NCBI GenBank assembly: GCA_038229415.1
Contig: JBBROM010000006.1
Location: 124,001 to 188,000 of the forward strand
DNA from: JANXUR01 sp038229415
GTDB lineage: Bacteria > Acidobacteriota > Terriglobia > Terriglobales > Acidobacteriaceae
Direction of reading: 5' to 3'
DNA length: 64,000 bases
Made by a program: the position numbers and the translations under genes. The notes under the pieces were generated by a model. It searched no databases. It was not told where the DNA came from and worked only from the letters and a program-made list of their open reading frames with translations. Below are positions 25,103 through 33,438 of this stretch, piece by piece. How positions within the stretch are numbered: the stretch's first letter is position 1; the number at the start of each line of letters is the position of its first letter.

Positions 25103-25198
25103 ACAAGTCCCGCAGGGACGCCTGAAGGTAAGCCCGGCATGGACGCGGGCGCACGAAGGGCGCACGCGGGAATGCCGGGATGGCTGCGAGAGGAATTG
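25103..25198. repeat. Degenerate GC-rich repeat unit
   Basis: The unit AAGTCCCGCAGGGACG followed by AAGCCCGGCATG has a diverged second copy near 25377-25420 (AAGTCCCCGGACGGACGG, then AAAGCCCGGCATGC). It contains GTCCCGCAGGGAC, a perfect small hairpin. Both lie in the 25074-25599 gap, which has no gene. Confidence 0.5.
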
Positions 25199-25320
25199 AG
25201 TCCTGAAAGGACGGCTGAGGCGGCGGTCAGTCGTCCCTTCGGGACTTGAATTGTGGGCGTCGCTAACCCGGCACTCCGCTTCGCTCCGTACCGGGCCTAC
25301 TTCGGTTGTCCCTTCGGGAC
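25199..25320 (+). repeat. Direct repeat, copy 1
   Basis: The block 25261-25320 is identical to 26761-26820 at 59 of 60 bases and lies exactly 1500 bases before it. The flanking 25229-25252 also matches. Each copy starts AGTCC(T/C)GAAAGGACG and contains two GTCCCTTCGGGAC hairpins. The pair brackets the HAF-repeat gene. Confidence 0.8.
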
Positions 25321-25599
25321 ATAATTCCCGGCATCTCTGGAATCGGTGCGATTCAAGTTGTGCCGAGCGGCCCAGCAAACAAGTCCCCGGACGGACGGAA
25401 GGCGAAAGCCCGGCATGCGAGTGCCGGGTGAAGCGGAAGCGCGTCCGAGTCCCGGCAGGGACGGCAGCTGTGGCAGCCGTAAGTGATTGACCTGTAAGGG
25501 CGAACAATTTGCGAATTTTTCTTTTGACTTAAGCGCCAATCGCGCCCAGAATTGAAATATCGGGTCGCAATCAAGCAATAGCGGCCTTTGGAGTCCCCG

Positions 25600-26628
25600 A
25601 TGACGTTTCCAGCTTTCGTTTCAAGATTCGTTGCCGCAATCGCGGTTTGCCTGATGGTGGCCTTGCCCGCTTCGGCCAAGAAGGGCGATATTTTGAGTTT
25701 CGACCCGCCTGGGTCGATCACAACAGTAGCGCTCGGGATCAACGATGCCGGAACTATTGTGGGGTGGTATTGGGACGCCCAGTATGTCTATCACGGATTT
25801 ACGCGAGATATCGCAGGAAACATCACATCCATCGACGGGCCCGGTGCGGGGTCACAGAAGTTTCAAGGCACGATTGCGGTGAGCATCAATAACGTCGGGC
25901 ACGTTGTCGGCAATGCGTTCGGGACTGTCAATGCAGCATTTGATCGAGACCCGCAGGGCAACTTCTCTTCGATCACCGTTCCTACCGCTTTGCAGACGTA
26001 CCCGTTTAGCATCAACGATGCCGGAGAGGTCGCGGGTTCCTATAACAGCACGGATGGCAACGCCTACGGCTTCCTTCTAGACTCCTCTGGCAACTACAGC
26101 ACGTTTAACCCCGGAACGGCTGGTCACGTCATAACTGTTTCCAACCAGCAGGTCGATTCAAGCGGACAGGTTGGGGGTACCTACTACCAAGATGGGGGCA
26201 CATATGGTTTCTTTCGAAGCGCGGCGGGCTCGATTACAACATACGGGGGGCCCATGTCGTCGGGTAGTATCTCCCCGACTGGCTTGAGCGACAAAGCAAT
26301 TGCCGTCGGCTACTACCTGGATGCTAACTCCCAGGCGCATGGCTTTTGGCGGACAACAGCTGGAATCATCACGACGTTGGACATTTCTGGGGCGAACCAG
26401 ACCTTTGTGCGGGCCATTAACGTCGGCGGTGTAATGACTGGCTACTATGTGGATTCTTCGGGGGTGGGGCACGGGTTCGTGCGCGACCAGTTTGGCAACC
26501 TCACCTTCTTCGATGACCCTAACGCGGGCAGCGGTGGCACGAAGCCTTGGGCCATCAACAGGAGTGGACAGATAGCGGGGACATTCATCGGCCCGCACGC
26601 TCAGGAGCACGGCTTCTTGCGGAAATAG
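25600..26628 (+). CDS. Secreted HAF-repeat protein
   Basis: A 342-residue exported protein. The signal peptide 'FVAAIAVCLMVALPASA' precedes about six to seven repeats of a roughly 45-residue unit of the form GINDAG-x-IVGWY-x-D-x(4)-HGF-x-RD-x-G-x-ITSID. This is the HAF/beta-propeller-like repeat common in secreted acidobacterial proteins. It is probably a surface or extracellular protein; the ligand is unknown and there is no anchor motif. Start ATG 25600 has GGAG 7 bases upstream. It is bracketed by direct repeats. Confidence 0.85.
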   Translation: MTFPAFVSRFVAAIAVCLMVALPASAKKGDILSFDPPGSITTVALGINDAGTIVGWYWDAQYVYHGFTRDIAGNITSIDGPGAGSQKFQGTIAVSINNVGHVVGNAFGTVNAAFDRDPQGNFSSITVPTALQTYPFSINDAGEVAGSYNSTDGNAYGFLLDSSGNYSTFNPGTAGHVITVSNQQVDSSGQVGGTYYQDGGTYGFFRSAAGSITTYGGPMSSGSISPTGLSDKAIAVGYYLDANSQAHGFWRTTAGIITTLDISGANQTFVRAINVGGVMTGYYVDSSGVGHGFVRDQFGNLTFFDDPNAGSGGTKPWAINRSGQIAGTFIGPHAQEHGFLRK

Positions 26629-26691
26629 ACGACGAGTCGATCCACGGCGAACGGCGGGTAATTGAGGCAGGCCCGGGAGTTCGGCAATATA

Positions 26692-26820
26692 AGTCCCGAA
26701 AGGACGACTGATCGTTGCAGGTGCGGTCAGTCGTCCCTTCGGGACTTGAATCGCAAACCTCGCTAACCCGGCACTCCGCTTCGCTCCGTACCGGGCCTAC
26801 TTCAGTTGTCCCTTCGGGAC
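26692..26820 (+). repeat. Direct repeat, copy 2
   Basis: Second copy of the element at 25199-25320. It begins AGTCCCGAAAGGACG and ends GTCCCTTCGGGAC. The central GTCAGTCGTCCCTTCGGGAC word is shared exactly. It lies between the HAF gene and the convergent sodA. Confidence 0.8.
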
Positions 26821-26890
26821 AATCGCTGTAGTCATACATCCGTAGTCACACACCCGAAGATATGTGAGTCCGGCGTACCTGATAGCGCCC

Positions 26891-27502
26891 TTACAGGCTC
26901 TTGGCGTAGCGGGCGTTGACTTCGTCCCAGTTGATGACGTTCCACCAGGCACCGAGGTATTCGGCGCGGCGGTTTTGATACTTCAGGTAGTAGGCGTGCT
27001 CCCAGACGTCGTTGCCCATCACCGGGTGCAGGCCCTGCGAGATCGGGTTGTCCTGATTCGGCGTGGAGACGACCTGTAGCGCGCCGCCTTTGCTGGCCGC
27101 GAGCCAGGCCCAGCCGGAGCCGAACTGCTTTACGCCCGCCTCGTTGAACTTTTCTTTGAAGGCATCGAACGAGCCGAAGGTTGAGGTGATGGCATCGCCA
27201 ATCGCACCAGTGGGCGCGCCGCCGCCATTAGGCTGCATGATGCTCCAGAACATGGAGTGGTTCACGTGGCCACCGCCGTTATTGCGGACAGCGCCGCGAA
27301 TCGCTTCGGGCACAGCACTCAGGTCGGTGATCAGCTCAATTGCGGATTTGTCGGCCAGTTCGGGAAATTTTTCCAGCGCAGCGTTCAGGTTTTTCACATA
27401 AGCGCCGTGATGCAGGTCGTGGTGAATCTTCATGGTTTGCGCGTCAATAAAAGGTTCGAGCGCGGCGTAGTCATAAGGGAGTGCGGGAAGTTCGTGGGCC
27501 AT
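26891..27502 (-). CDS. sodA: Superoxide dismutase (Fe/Mn family)
   Basis: A 203-residue Fe/Mn superoxide dismutase, cytoplasmic, converting superoxide to peroxide. 'YDYAALEPFIDAQTMKIHHD' holds the first metal His, 'HVNHSMFW' the second, and 'DVWEHAYYLKYQNRRAEYL' the Asp and third His. The metal (Fe or Mn) cannot be told with certainty from the residues alone. The start ATG 27502 has GGAGAAG upstream; an ORF extension to 27550 is not family-like. It is divergent from msrPQ. Confidence 0.95.
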   Translation of the reverse strand: MAHELPALPYDYAALEPFIDAQTMKIHHDLHHGAYVKNLNAALEKFPELADKSAIELITDLSAVPEAIRGAVRNNGGGHVNHSMFWSIMQPNGGGAPTGAIGDAITSTFGSFDAFKEKFNEAGVKQFGSGWAWLAASKGGALQVVSTPNQDNPISQGLHPVMGNDVWEHAYYLKYQNRRAEYLGAWWNVINWDEVNARYAKSL

Positions 27503-27554
27503 AATCGTCTTCTCCAGTCGTTCAGTGCGTCGTTCAGTGCGTGGTTGCAATGCG

Positions 27555-27591
27555 GGTGCGGCGGTGCCGCACCGGGTTCAAGGCGCGCCTT
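27555..27591. promoter_or_regulatory. Palindromes in the sodA 5' region
   Basis: GGTGCGGC/GCCGCACC with a 3-base loop (27555-27573) and the perfect palindrome AAGGCGCGCCTT (27580-27591) lie 50-90 bases upstream of sodA. They could be operators or leader hairpins. The rest of 27503-27850 shows no gene. Confidence 0.35.
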
Positions 27592-27850
27592 AACCGGGCG
27601 CGGGATCACTTTCTAATCTACCTGAAACATGGGAAAGGGAATGCGCGAAACTGCACAACAACGCGAAACTTTTCACTGCGCCAGTCGTCTTATCTGCAAC
27701 GGTTTGCGCCGAAATATGCCATGTGGGTATCGAGATGCATCCAAACCACGCATCCAAAGCAGTAGATGCACGCGTAAGATGAAAAGAACCGCCGCTGCGT
27801 TCTGCTTCCGCGAGGCGCAGCGGCATTGAGAATTACGACCAGAGGAAATT

Positions 27851-28804
27851 ATGCTCATCCGCAAGCCTACCGACATTGCCAGTTCTGAGATCACGCCCAA
27901 GCACCTTTATGTGAATCGCCGCGCATTTTTGGCGGGAGCTTCCGCGCTGGGCGCAGCAGCCCTGGTGGGCGGATACGAGTTGTTTGGCCGCGCCGAGCCG
28001 ACGTTTGCGGGGACTGCTATCCCGGGCGTCCAAAAGAGCAACCTGAGCACGACGGAGAAGGCGACGCCCTACAAGGACGTGACCAGCTACAACAATTATT
28101 ACGAGTTCGGCACCGACAAGTCCGAGCCTGCGCAGACGGCGCACACGCTGAAGACGCGTCCGTGGACGGTGACTTTGGACGGCGCGGTGAAGAAGCCGAA
28201 GACGCTCGACATTGACTCGATTATGAAACTGGCTGCGCCGGAAGAGCGCATCTACCGCCATCGTTGCGTGGAAGGCTGGTCTATTGTGGTGCCGTGGATT
28301 GGCTTTTCGCTGAGCACGCTGCTCAAGCAGGTGGAGCCGACGAGCAAGGCCAAGTACGTGCAGTTCACCACGCTCGCCGACCCCAAGCAGATGCCGGGTG
28401 TGGGGTATCGCGTGCTCGATTGGCCGTATCGCGAAGGGTTGCGGCTCGATGAAGCCATGCAGCGCCTCACCATGATTACTTTTGGACTTTACGGCGAACT
28501 GCTGCCCAACCAGAATGGCGCGCCACTCCGCGTGACCGTGCCGTGGAAGTACGGCTTTAAGAGCGGCAAGTCCATCGTAAAGATCACGTTCACGGAATCG
28601 CAGCCGGAAACTGCCTGGAATACGTCGGCTCCGAACGAATATGGGTTTTACTCGAATGTGAACCCGAATGTGGATCATCCCCGCTGGAGTCAGGCGACGG
28701 AGCGCAGGCTGGGCGAGTTTACCCGGCGTAAAACGCTGATGTTCAACGGCTATGATGAAGTCGCCGGACTTTACAATGGCTTGGATTTGAAGAGGAACTT
28801 CTAG
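27851..28804 (+). CDS. msrP: Protein-methionine-sulfoxide reductase catalytic subunit MsrP
   Basis: A 317-residue periplasmic molybdopterin enzyme that repairs methionine sulfoxide in envelope proteins. The Tat-type signal 'NRRAFLAGASALGAAALVGG' is near residue 20. The molybdenum-ligand Cys lies in 'YRHRCVEGWSIVVPW' near residue 140. The C-terminal part has 'PWKYGFKSGKSIVKI' and 'NPNVDHPRWSQATER', typical of the YedY family. GAGGAAATT precedes the ATG. Its partner msrQ follows after a 114-base gap that holds a large inverted repeat. Confidence 0.95.
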   Translation: MLIRKPTDIASSEITPKHLYVNRRAFLAGASALGAAALVGGYELFGRAEPTFAGTAIPGVQKSNLSTTEKATPYKDVTSYNNYYEFGTDKSEPAQTAHTLKTRPWTVTLDGAVKKPKTLDIDSIMKLAAPEERIYRHRCVEGWSIVVPWIGFSLSTLLKQVEPTSKAKYVQFTTLADPKQMPGVGYRVLDWPYREGLRLDEAMQRLTMITFGLYGELLPNQNGAPLRVTVPWKYGFKSGKSIVKITFTESQPETAWNTSAPNEYGFYSNVNPNVDHPRWSQATERRLGEFTRRKTLMFNGYDEVAGLYNGLDLKRNF

Positions 28805-28807
28805 AAT

Positions 28808-28913
28808 AAGTTGCCAGTTGCCGGTTCTCAGTTGCCAGAAACTACAGGCAAGATCTCGTTGCTTTTAACGGATGATGAAAAACTGGCAACTGGCAACTGA
28901 GAACTGACAACTT
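28808..28913. repeat. Large imperfect inverted repeat between msrP and msrQ
   Basis: Left arm 28808-28838 and right arm 28883-28913 pair at 25 of 31 positions. Both arms are built from the words CAGTTGCCAG / CTGGCAACTG. It fills nearly the whole intergenic space and could act as an attenuator or mRNA-stability hairpin; it looks like an inserted dispersed repeat. Confidence 0.7.
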
Positions 28914-28918
28914 CCCTT

Positions 28919-29560
28919 ATGAAACGTATCGGCTGGATCAAATTCGCGCTGTTCCTGTTGTGCCTAGTGCCGGTGGCTCGACTGGCGTGGCGTTTCTACA
29001 ACACCACGCACGGCCTTGAGCCTGACTTGGGCGCCAACCCGCTGGAGTTCCTGACCCACTCCACCGGCGATTGGACGATCAACTTCATTCTGCTGACGCT
29101 GGCGATTACGCCAGCTCGCAAACTGCTCAATCAGCCTTGGCTCATCCAGTTGCGCAAAACGCTGGGCAACTTCGCGTTTTTCTATGGCTGCCTGCACTTC
29201 ACCACTTGGCTGTGGTTCGATAAGCAATTTATCTGGGCTGATATGGGTGCGGACATCCTTAAGCGCAAGTTCGTCACTGCTGGCATGGTGGCGCTTCTGC
29301 TGATGTTGCCGCTGGCGCTGACTTCAACCACGTGGGCGATCCGCAAGCTGGGCGGAAAGCGCTGGCAGGCGTTGCATCGGCTGATCTACATTACTGGAAT
29401 CGCCGCTGTGATTCACTACATTTGGCTGGTGAAGGCTGACCTTAAATTCCCGCTGGAGTATGCCGCGATTTTGACGGTGCTGCTGGGCTACCGCGTGTAT
29501 GAGTGGGCGAAGAAGCGCAACGCCGCTTCAGCTAAGGCCGCGGTTGTGCGAGCCAGCTAG
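28919..29560 (+). CDS. msrQ: Protein-methionine-sulfoxide reductase heme-binding subunit MsrQ
   Basis: A 213-residue inner-membrane b-type heme protein passing electrons from the quinone pool to MsrP. There are six hydrophobic helices of the ferric-reductase-like fold. Candidate heme histidines lie in 'YGCLHFTTWLWF' near residue 85 and 'WQALHRLIYITGIAAVIHY' near residues 142-160. Length is normal. No obvious ribosome site precedes the ATG, since the repeat occupies the upstream region, which may lower translation. Confidence 0.92.
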   Translation: MKRIGWIKFALFLLCLVPVARLAWRFYNTTHGLEPDLGANPLEFLTHSTGDWTINFILLTLAITPARKLLNQPWLIQLRKTLGNFAFFYGCLHFTTWLWFDKQFIWADMGADILKRKFVTAGMVALLLMLPLALTSTTWAIRKLGGKRWQALHRLIYITGIAAVIHYIWLVKADLKFPLEYAAILTVLLGYRVYEWAKKRNAASAKAAVVRAS

Positions 29561-29636
29561 TTGCGACCCGTAATTTTCGGCAAGTATGTCTGGAGAATCC
29601 GACTCTCCGTAGCGGTGGTGAAATTCCCCTCACCTC

Positions 29637-31280
29637 ATGCGACAATTTGTTGTCATGAGAATTTCCGCACGCGCGATTCGTTTCGCTCTTATTTCGGCTT
29701 CGGCGCTTCTTAGCTTTCCGTGGTCGGTGGCGCAAACTCCTGCTGCGGCGCCTTCGGTTCGCAAGCCCGCGCATCGCGCTACCAAGCGAGCCGCGCCCGC
29801 GCAGCGTCCGGCTGAGCTGGCCCCGCAGCCCTCCAATGAAGAAAAGACCGCGCGCTTCTTCGACTCGATCCACAATGATCCGCAGCGGCTTCTACCCTTT
29901 CTGCATGACATGCCGAAGGGTGCCGACCTGCATAACCATTTGTGGGGAGCCGTTTATGCTGAAACGCTGATTGACCTCGCCGCCAGTTCCGGCCTATGCG
30001 TCACCACGGACACCTACCGGCTTGTGCCGCCGCCTTGCGATGCTACGAAGAACACCATCGCCGTCTCTAACACAGCCATGCCGAACGGCTTTTACGACCA
30101 GTTGATCGAAGCATGGTCCATGCGCAACTGGAACCCCGCGCGCGACTCGGGACATGACCACTTCTTCGCTACCTTCGATAAGTTTGGTCTGGTCGCATCC
30201 ACCCACACGGGCGAACTGATTGCCGATGCCACCAATCACGCCGCCGAAGATCGCCTAACGTATCTCGAACTGATGCACACCGCCGATGGCGACCTTGCGG
30301 CTGAGCTGGCCAACAAACTCGAGTGGACTGACGATCCTGTGGAGATGCGGAAACGGTTGCTCGATAGTGGAATGGCGGGCGTTGTCGCCCAAACGCGCAA
30401 GCAGCTAGACATAGCCGAGGATCGGCGCATCGAGGTGCAAAGATGCCGGTATCTTTCCGCCACCCGCGGTTGCGCCATCAGCGTTCGCTACCTCTATCAG
30501 GTACTGCGTGGACTGCCCAAACCAATCGTCTTCGCACAGATTTTGCTGGGCTTTGAACTCGCCAAGGCTGATCCCCGCTTCGTGGGTTTGAATCTGGTGA
30601 TGCCCGAGGACGGCTACACCTCGATGCACGACTTCGATCTGCACATGCGGATTCTCGCCTTCATGCGGCCACTCTATCCCGGCGTGCATTTGGCGCTGCA
30701 TGCCGGAGAACTTGCTCCCGGACTGGTGCCACCAGAGGGTATTCGTTCCCATATTTCAGACTCAGTGGACTTGGTGGGTGCCGAGCGCATTGGCCATGGC
30801 GTGGACGTAATGCACGAGCGCGGCGCAGAAGAGTTGCTGCAGCGAATGGCCGAACATAATGTACTGGTGGAAATCTGCCTCACCAGCAACGCGGGCATCC
30901 TCGGCGTGACAGGCAAGGATCATCCCTTTGCGCAGTATCGGCGTGCCGGGGTGCCATTTGCCTTTGCGACCGACGATGCGGGGGTGAACCGTTCCAGCAT
31001 GACACAAGAGTGGTTGCGGGCTGTGGCTGAGCAAGGCGCAGGCTATCTTGATCTGAAATCATCTGCTCGGCAGAGTTTGGAGCACAGCTTTATGCCCGGC
31101 AAGAGCCTGTGGGCAGAGGCTTCCGCTGCGCACTTTCGCCGCACTTCGGAGTGTGGCAGCGACGAACCCGATGTACTGCAACTTACACCTGCATGTACTG
31201 CATACCTCGGAGGCAGCGAGAAGGCGCAATTCCAATGGTCGCTGGAACGCGAGCTGGCAGTGTTCGAAAAGCAGTTTTGA
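29637..31280 (+). CDS. Exported adenosine deaminase family protein
   Basis: A 547-residue protein: a signal peptide (about residues 7-32, 'AIRFALISASALLSFPWSVA'), a basic linker and an adenosine/adenine deaminase barrel. All zinc and catalytic motifs are present: 'ADLHNHLWG' (HxH, near residue 98), 'LALHAGELAPG' (near 354), 'RIGHGVD' (near 384), 'CLTSNAG' and 'FATDDAGV' (near 444). The family converts adenosine to inosine with release of ammonia. Most bacterial enzymes are cytoplasmic and about 330-350 residues; this one is exported and longer, like secreted ADGF-type enzymes. ATG 29655 is an alternative start. The nucleoside transporter begins 42 bases later. Confidence 0.88.
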   Translation: MRQFVVMRISARAIRFALISASALLSFPWSVAQTPAAAPSVRKPAHRATKRAAPAQRPAELAPQPSNEEKTARFFDSIHNDPQRLLPFLHDMPKGADLHNHLWGAVYAETLIDLAASSGLCVTTDTYRLVPPPCDATKNTIAVSNTAMPNGFYDQLIEAWSMRNWNPARDSGHDHFFATFDKFGLVASTHTGELIADATNHAAEDRLTYLELMHTADGDLAAELANKLEWTDDPVEMRKRLLDSGMAGVVAQTRKQLDIAEDRRIEVQRCRYLSATRGCAISVRYLYQVLRGLPKPIVFAQILLGFELAKADPRFVGLNLVMPEDGYTSMHDFDLHMRILAFMRPLYPGVHLALHAGELAPGLVPPEGIRSHISDSVDLVGAERIGHGVDVMHERGAEELLQRMAEHNVLVEICLTSNAGILGVTGKDHPFAQYRRAGVPFAFATDDAGVNRSSMTQEWLRAVAEQGAGYLDLKSSARQSLEHSFMPGKSLWAEASAAHFRRTSECGSDEPDVLQLTPACTAYLGGSEKAQFQWSLERELAVFEKQF

Positions 31281-31322
31281 GTTTGAGCGTCAAACGGCCC
31301 TGAGTCGTTTTTTCGATTTACC

Positions 31323-32570
31323 ATGGGAGACCTCTTGGAACGCTTCGTCGGAGTGCTGGGTATTGTGGCGATTCTCGGCTTGGCGTGGATTTTTTCCACC
31401 AATCGTCGCGCCATTCGCGGACGCACCGTGCTGTGGGGGCTCGGACTGCAATTTACCTTCGCTTTTCTGGTGCTGAAGTGGGAGGCTGGTCGCGCAGTTT
31501 TTCAGGCGCTCGGCGACTTCACTACCCAGTTTCTCGGATACGCCTTCGCCGGCTCGGAGTTCCTCTTCGGCCCCATGGGTGCGCGTGGCGCGCAGCCTTT
31601 CGTGCTGGCGTTCCAAGTGTTGCCCGTTATCATTTTTATTGCGGCGTTTTTCTCCGTGCTTTACCACTATGGCGTCATGCAGTTCATCATCAGGCTAATG
31701 GCGCGGGTGATGGTGCGCACCATGGGTACGAGTGGCGCGGAATCTACGAACGTTGCGGCCAGCATCTTTATGGGCTGCACCGAGGCACCGCTGAGCATCC
31801 GGCCATTTCTCGAAGGGCTCACCGAAAGCGAATTGATGACGGTGATGACCAGTGGCATGGCGCACATTAGTGGCGCGGTAATGGCGGCTTACATCCTATT
31901 TGGTGCCCGCGCTGAGCATCTGCTGAGTGCCGTCATCATGACCGCGCCGGGTACGCTGATGATCGCCAAGATTCTGGTGCCGGAGACCGGTAAACCCGAG
32001 ACTGCTGGAACTGCGAAGATTGCCGACGCTGGGCGTGATCGTAGCGAAAACCTGCTGGGAGCGATCGCACGAGGCACCACTGATGGCCTGCACTTGGCGT
32101 TGAACGTTGCCGCTATGTTGATAGCGTTTATCGCGCTGGTTGCCGTGCTCAACGGAATGCTGGGTGGGGTGCATTACTTTCTAGCCGCACGTGACATCGC
32201 GTGGTTTCCGGAAAGCGTGCAGGTTATTCTTGGGCCAATCTTTTCGCCAATGGCGTGGCTCATCGGCATCCCGTGGAAGGACTGCCTCGCTATTGGCAAT
32301 CTGCTAGGAACACGCATGGTGCTGAATGAGTTCGTGGCCTATAAGTTACTCGGCGAGATGCAGGCTGCGATTGATCCGCGCTCATTTACGATTGCGACTT
32401 TTGCGCTGTGCGGGTTCGCCAATCTTGGCAACATTGGGATCGAAATCGGCGGCATCAGCGCGTTAGCCCCGTCGCGCCGCAACGACTTGGCCCGTCTCGG
32501 CTTCAAAGCCATGCTGGCCGGGACGATGGCCAACTTACTTTCTGCTGCGATTGCAGGGATGCTGTTGTAG
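31323..32570 (+). CDS. Concentrative nucleoside transporter, NupC/CNT family
   Basis: A 415-residue inner-membrane nucleoside:cation symporter with about ten hydrophobic helices. 'FQVLPVIIFIAAFFSVLYHY' is the first gate-domain block, and the substrate/ion site follows in 'GTSGAESTNVAASIFMGCTE' near residue 140. 'MTSGMAHISGAVMAAYI' and later 'GTRMVLNEFVAY' and 'LCGFANLGNIGIEIGG' are strongly conserved CNT blocks. It lies between an exported adenosine deaminase and a purine nucleoside phosphorylase, suggesting inosine or other purine nucleosides as substrate. Confidence 0.93.
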   Translation: MGDLLERFVGVLGIVAILGLAWIFSTNRRAIRGRTVLWGLGLQFTFAFLVLKWEAGRAVFQALGDFTTQFLGYAFAGSEFLFGPMGARGAQPFVLAFQVLPVIIFIAAFFSVLYHYGVMQFIIRLMARVMVRTMGTSGAESTNVAASIFMGCTEAPLSIRPFLEGLTESELMTVMTSGMAHISGAVMAAYILFGARAEHLLSAVIMTAPGTLMIAKILVPETGKPETAGTAKIADAGRDRSENLLGAIARGTTDGLHLALNVAAMLIAFIALVAVLNGMLGGVHYFLAARDIAWFPESVQVILGPIFSPMAWLIGIPWKDCLAIGNLLGTRMVLNEFVAYKLLGEMQAAIDPRSFTIATFALCGFANLGNIGIEIGGISALAPSRRNDLARLGFKAMLAGTMANLLSAAIAGMLL

Positions 32571-32589
32571 ATAATCTATCCCGCAACTT

Positions 32590-33438
32590 ATGACCATCAC
32601 TGCCGACAACGAATTCGCCTTCGCCGAAGAAGCAGCAGCGTTCCTGCTCGGACTTACGGCGCTACGCCCTACCATAGGTGTTGTACTTGGCTCGGGCCTG
32701 GGGGCGTTCGCTGACGAACTTACTGGCGCTATTCGTATTCCTTACTCGGACATCCCACACTTCCCCGTTTCCACGGCGATTGGCCACGCTGGCCAGTTTG
32801 TCATCGGCTGCATTGGCACAACACCGATCGCCGTGATGCAGGGGCGGGTGCATCTCTATGAAGGCTACTCCGCCAAGCAGGCTGGCTTCCCCATGCGCGT
32901 CTGCGGACGCATGGGCATCCGTACCGTCATCCTGACCAATGCTGCTGGCGGGATTAACCACGAATATTCCCAAGGCGCGCTAGTTCTTATCCGCGACCAC
33001 ATCAACTTACAAGGACAAAACCCGCTCGCTGGAGCGAACGACGAGCGGCTTGGTGCGCGCTTTCCGGATATGACGGAGGTCTATTCAAGTCGCATGAGAT
33101 TGCTTGCGCAAGAGGGAGCCGCGAAGCTTCGTATTGGCGGTGCGTCCGGAATGCGGGAAGGAGTTTACGTCAGCCTACTCGGCCCTAACTACGAAACTCC
33201 AGCCGAGATTCGCTATCTGCGCACCATCGGCGCTGACTTAGTAGGTATGTCTACTGTGCCCGAAGTACTCGTGGCCCGCCACATGGGCATGGAAGTCTTA
33301 GCCATTAGTTGCGTAACCAACATGGCCGCCGGAATCCTCGACCAACCTATCCACCATCAGGAGGTGCTCGACACTGGCGAACGTATAAAGGGACAGTTCA
33401 TGGCCTTGCTCAGCGCGGTGGTGGAGGCTCTGCGCTAA
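32590..33438 (+). CDS. punA: Purine nucleoside phosphorylase (trimeric family)
   Basis: A 282-residue family II PNP that splits inosine or guanosine with phosphate into base and ribose-1-phosphate. 'GVVLGSGLGAFADEL' at residue 31 binds phosphate, 'VMQGRVHLYEGYSAKQAGF' contains the phosphate His, 'LTNAAGGIN' near residue 117, 'GPNYETPAEIRYLRTIGADL' near 200 and 'VTNMAAGI' near 243 with the base-binding Asn. It is 19 bases after the transporter. Its stop codon overlaps the stop of the convergent receptor gene. Confidence 0.95.
   Translation: MTITADNEFAFAEEAAAFLLGLTALRPTIGVVLGSGLGAFADELTGAIRIPYSDIPHFPVSTAIGHAGQFVIGCIGTTPIAVMQGRVHLYEGYSAKQAGFPMRVCGRMGIRTVILTNAAGGINHEYSQGALVLIRDHINLQGQNPLAGANDERLGARFPDMTEVYSSRMRLLAQEGAAKLRIGGASGMREGVYVSLLGPNYETPAEIRYLRTIGADLVGMSTVPEVLVARHMGMEVLAISCVTNMAAGILDQPIHHQEVLDTGERIKGQFMALLSAVVEALR

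Noticed and set aside
25074..26890. CRISPR array, because of repeated words around the HAF gene
   Set aside because: Only two long copies 1500 bases apart and a gene between them; no regular spacers.
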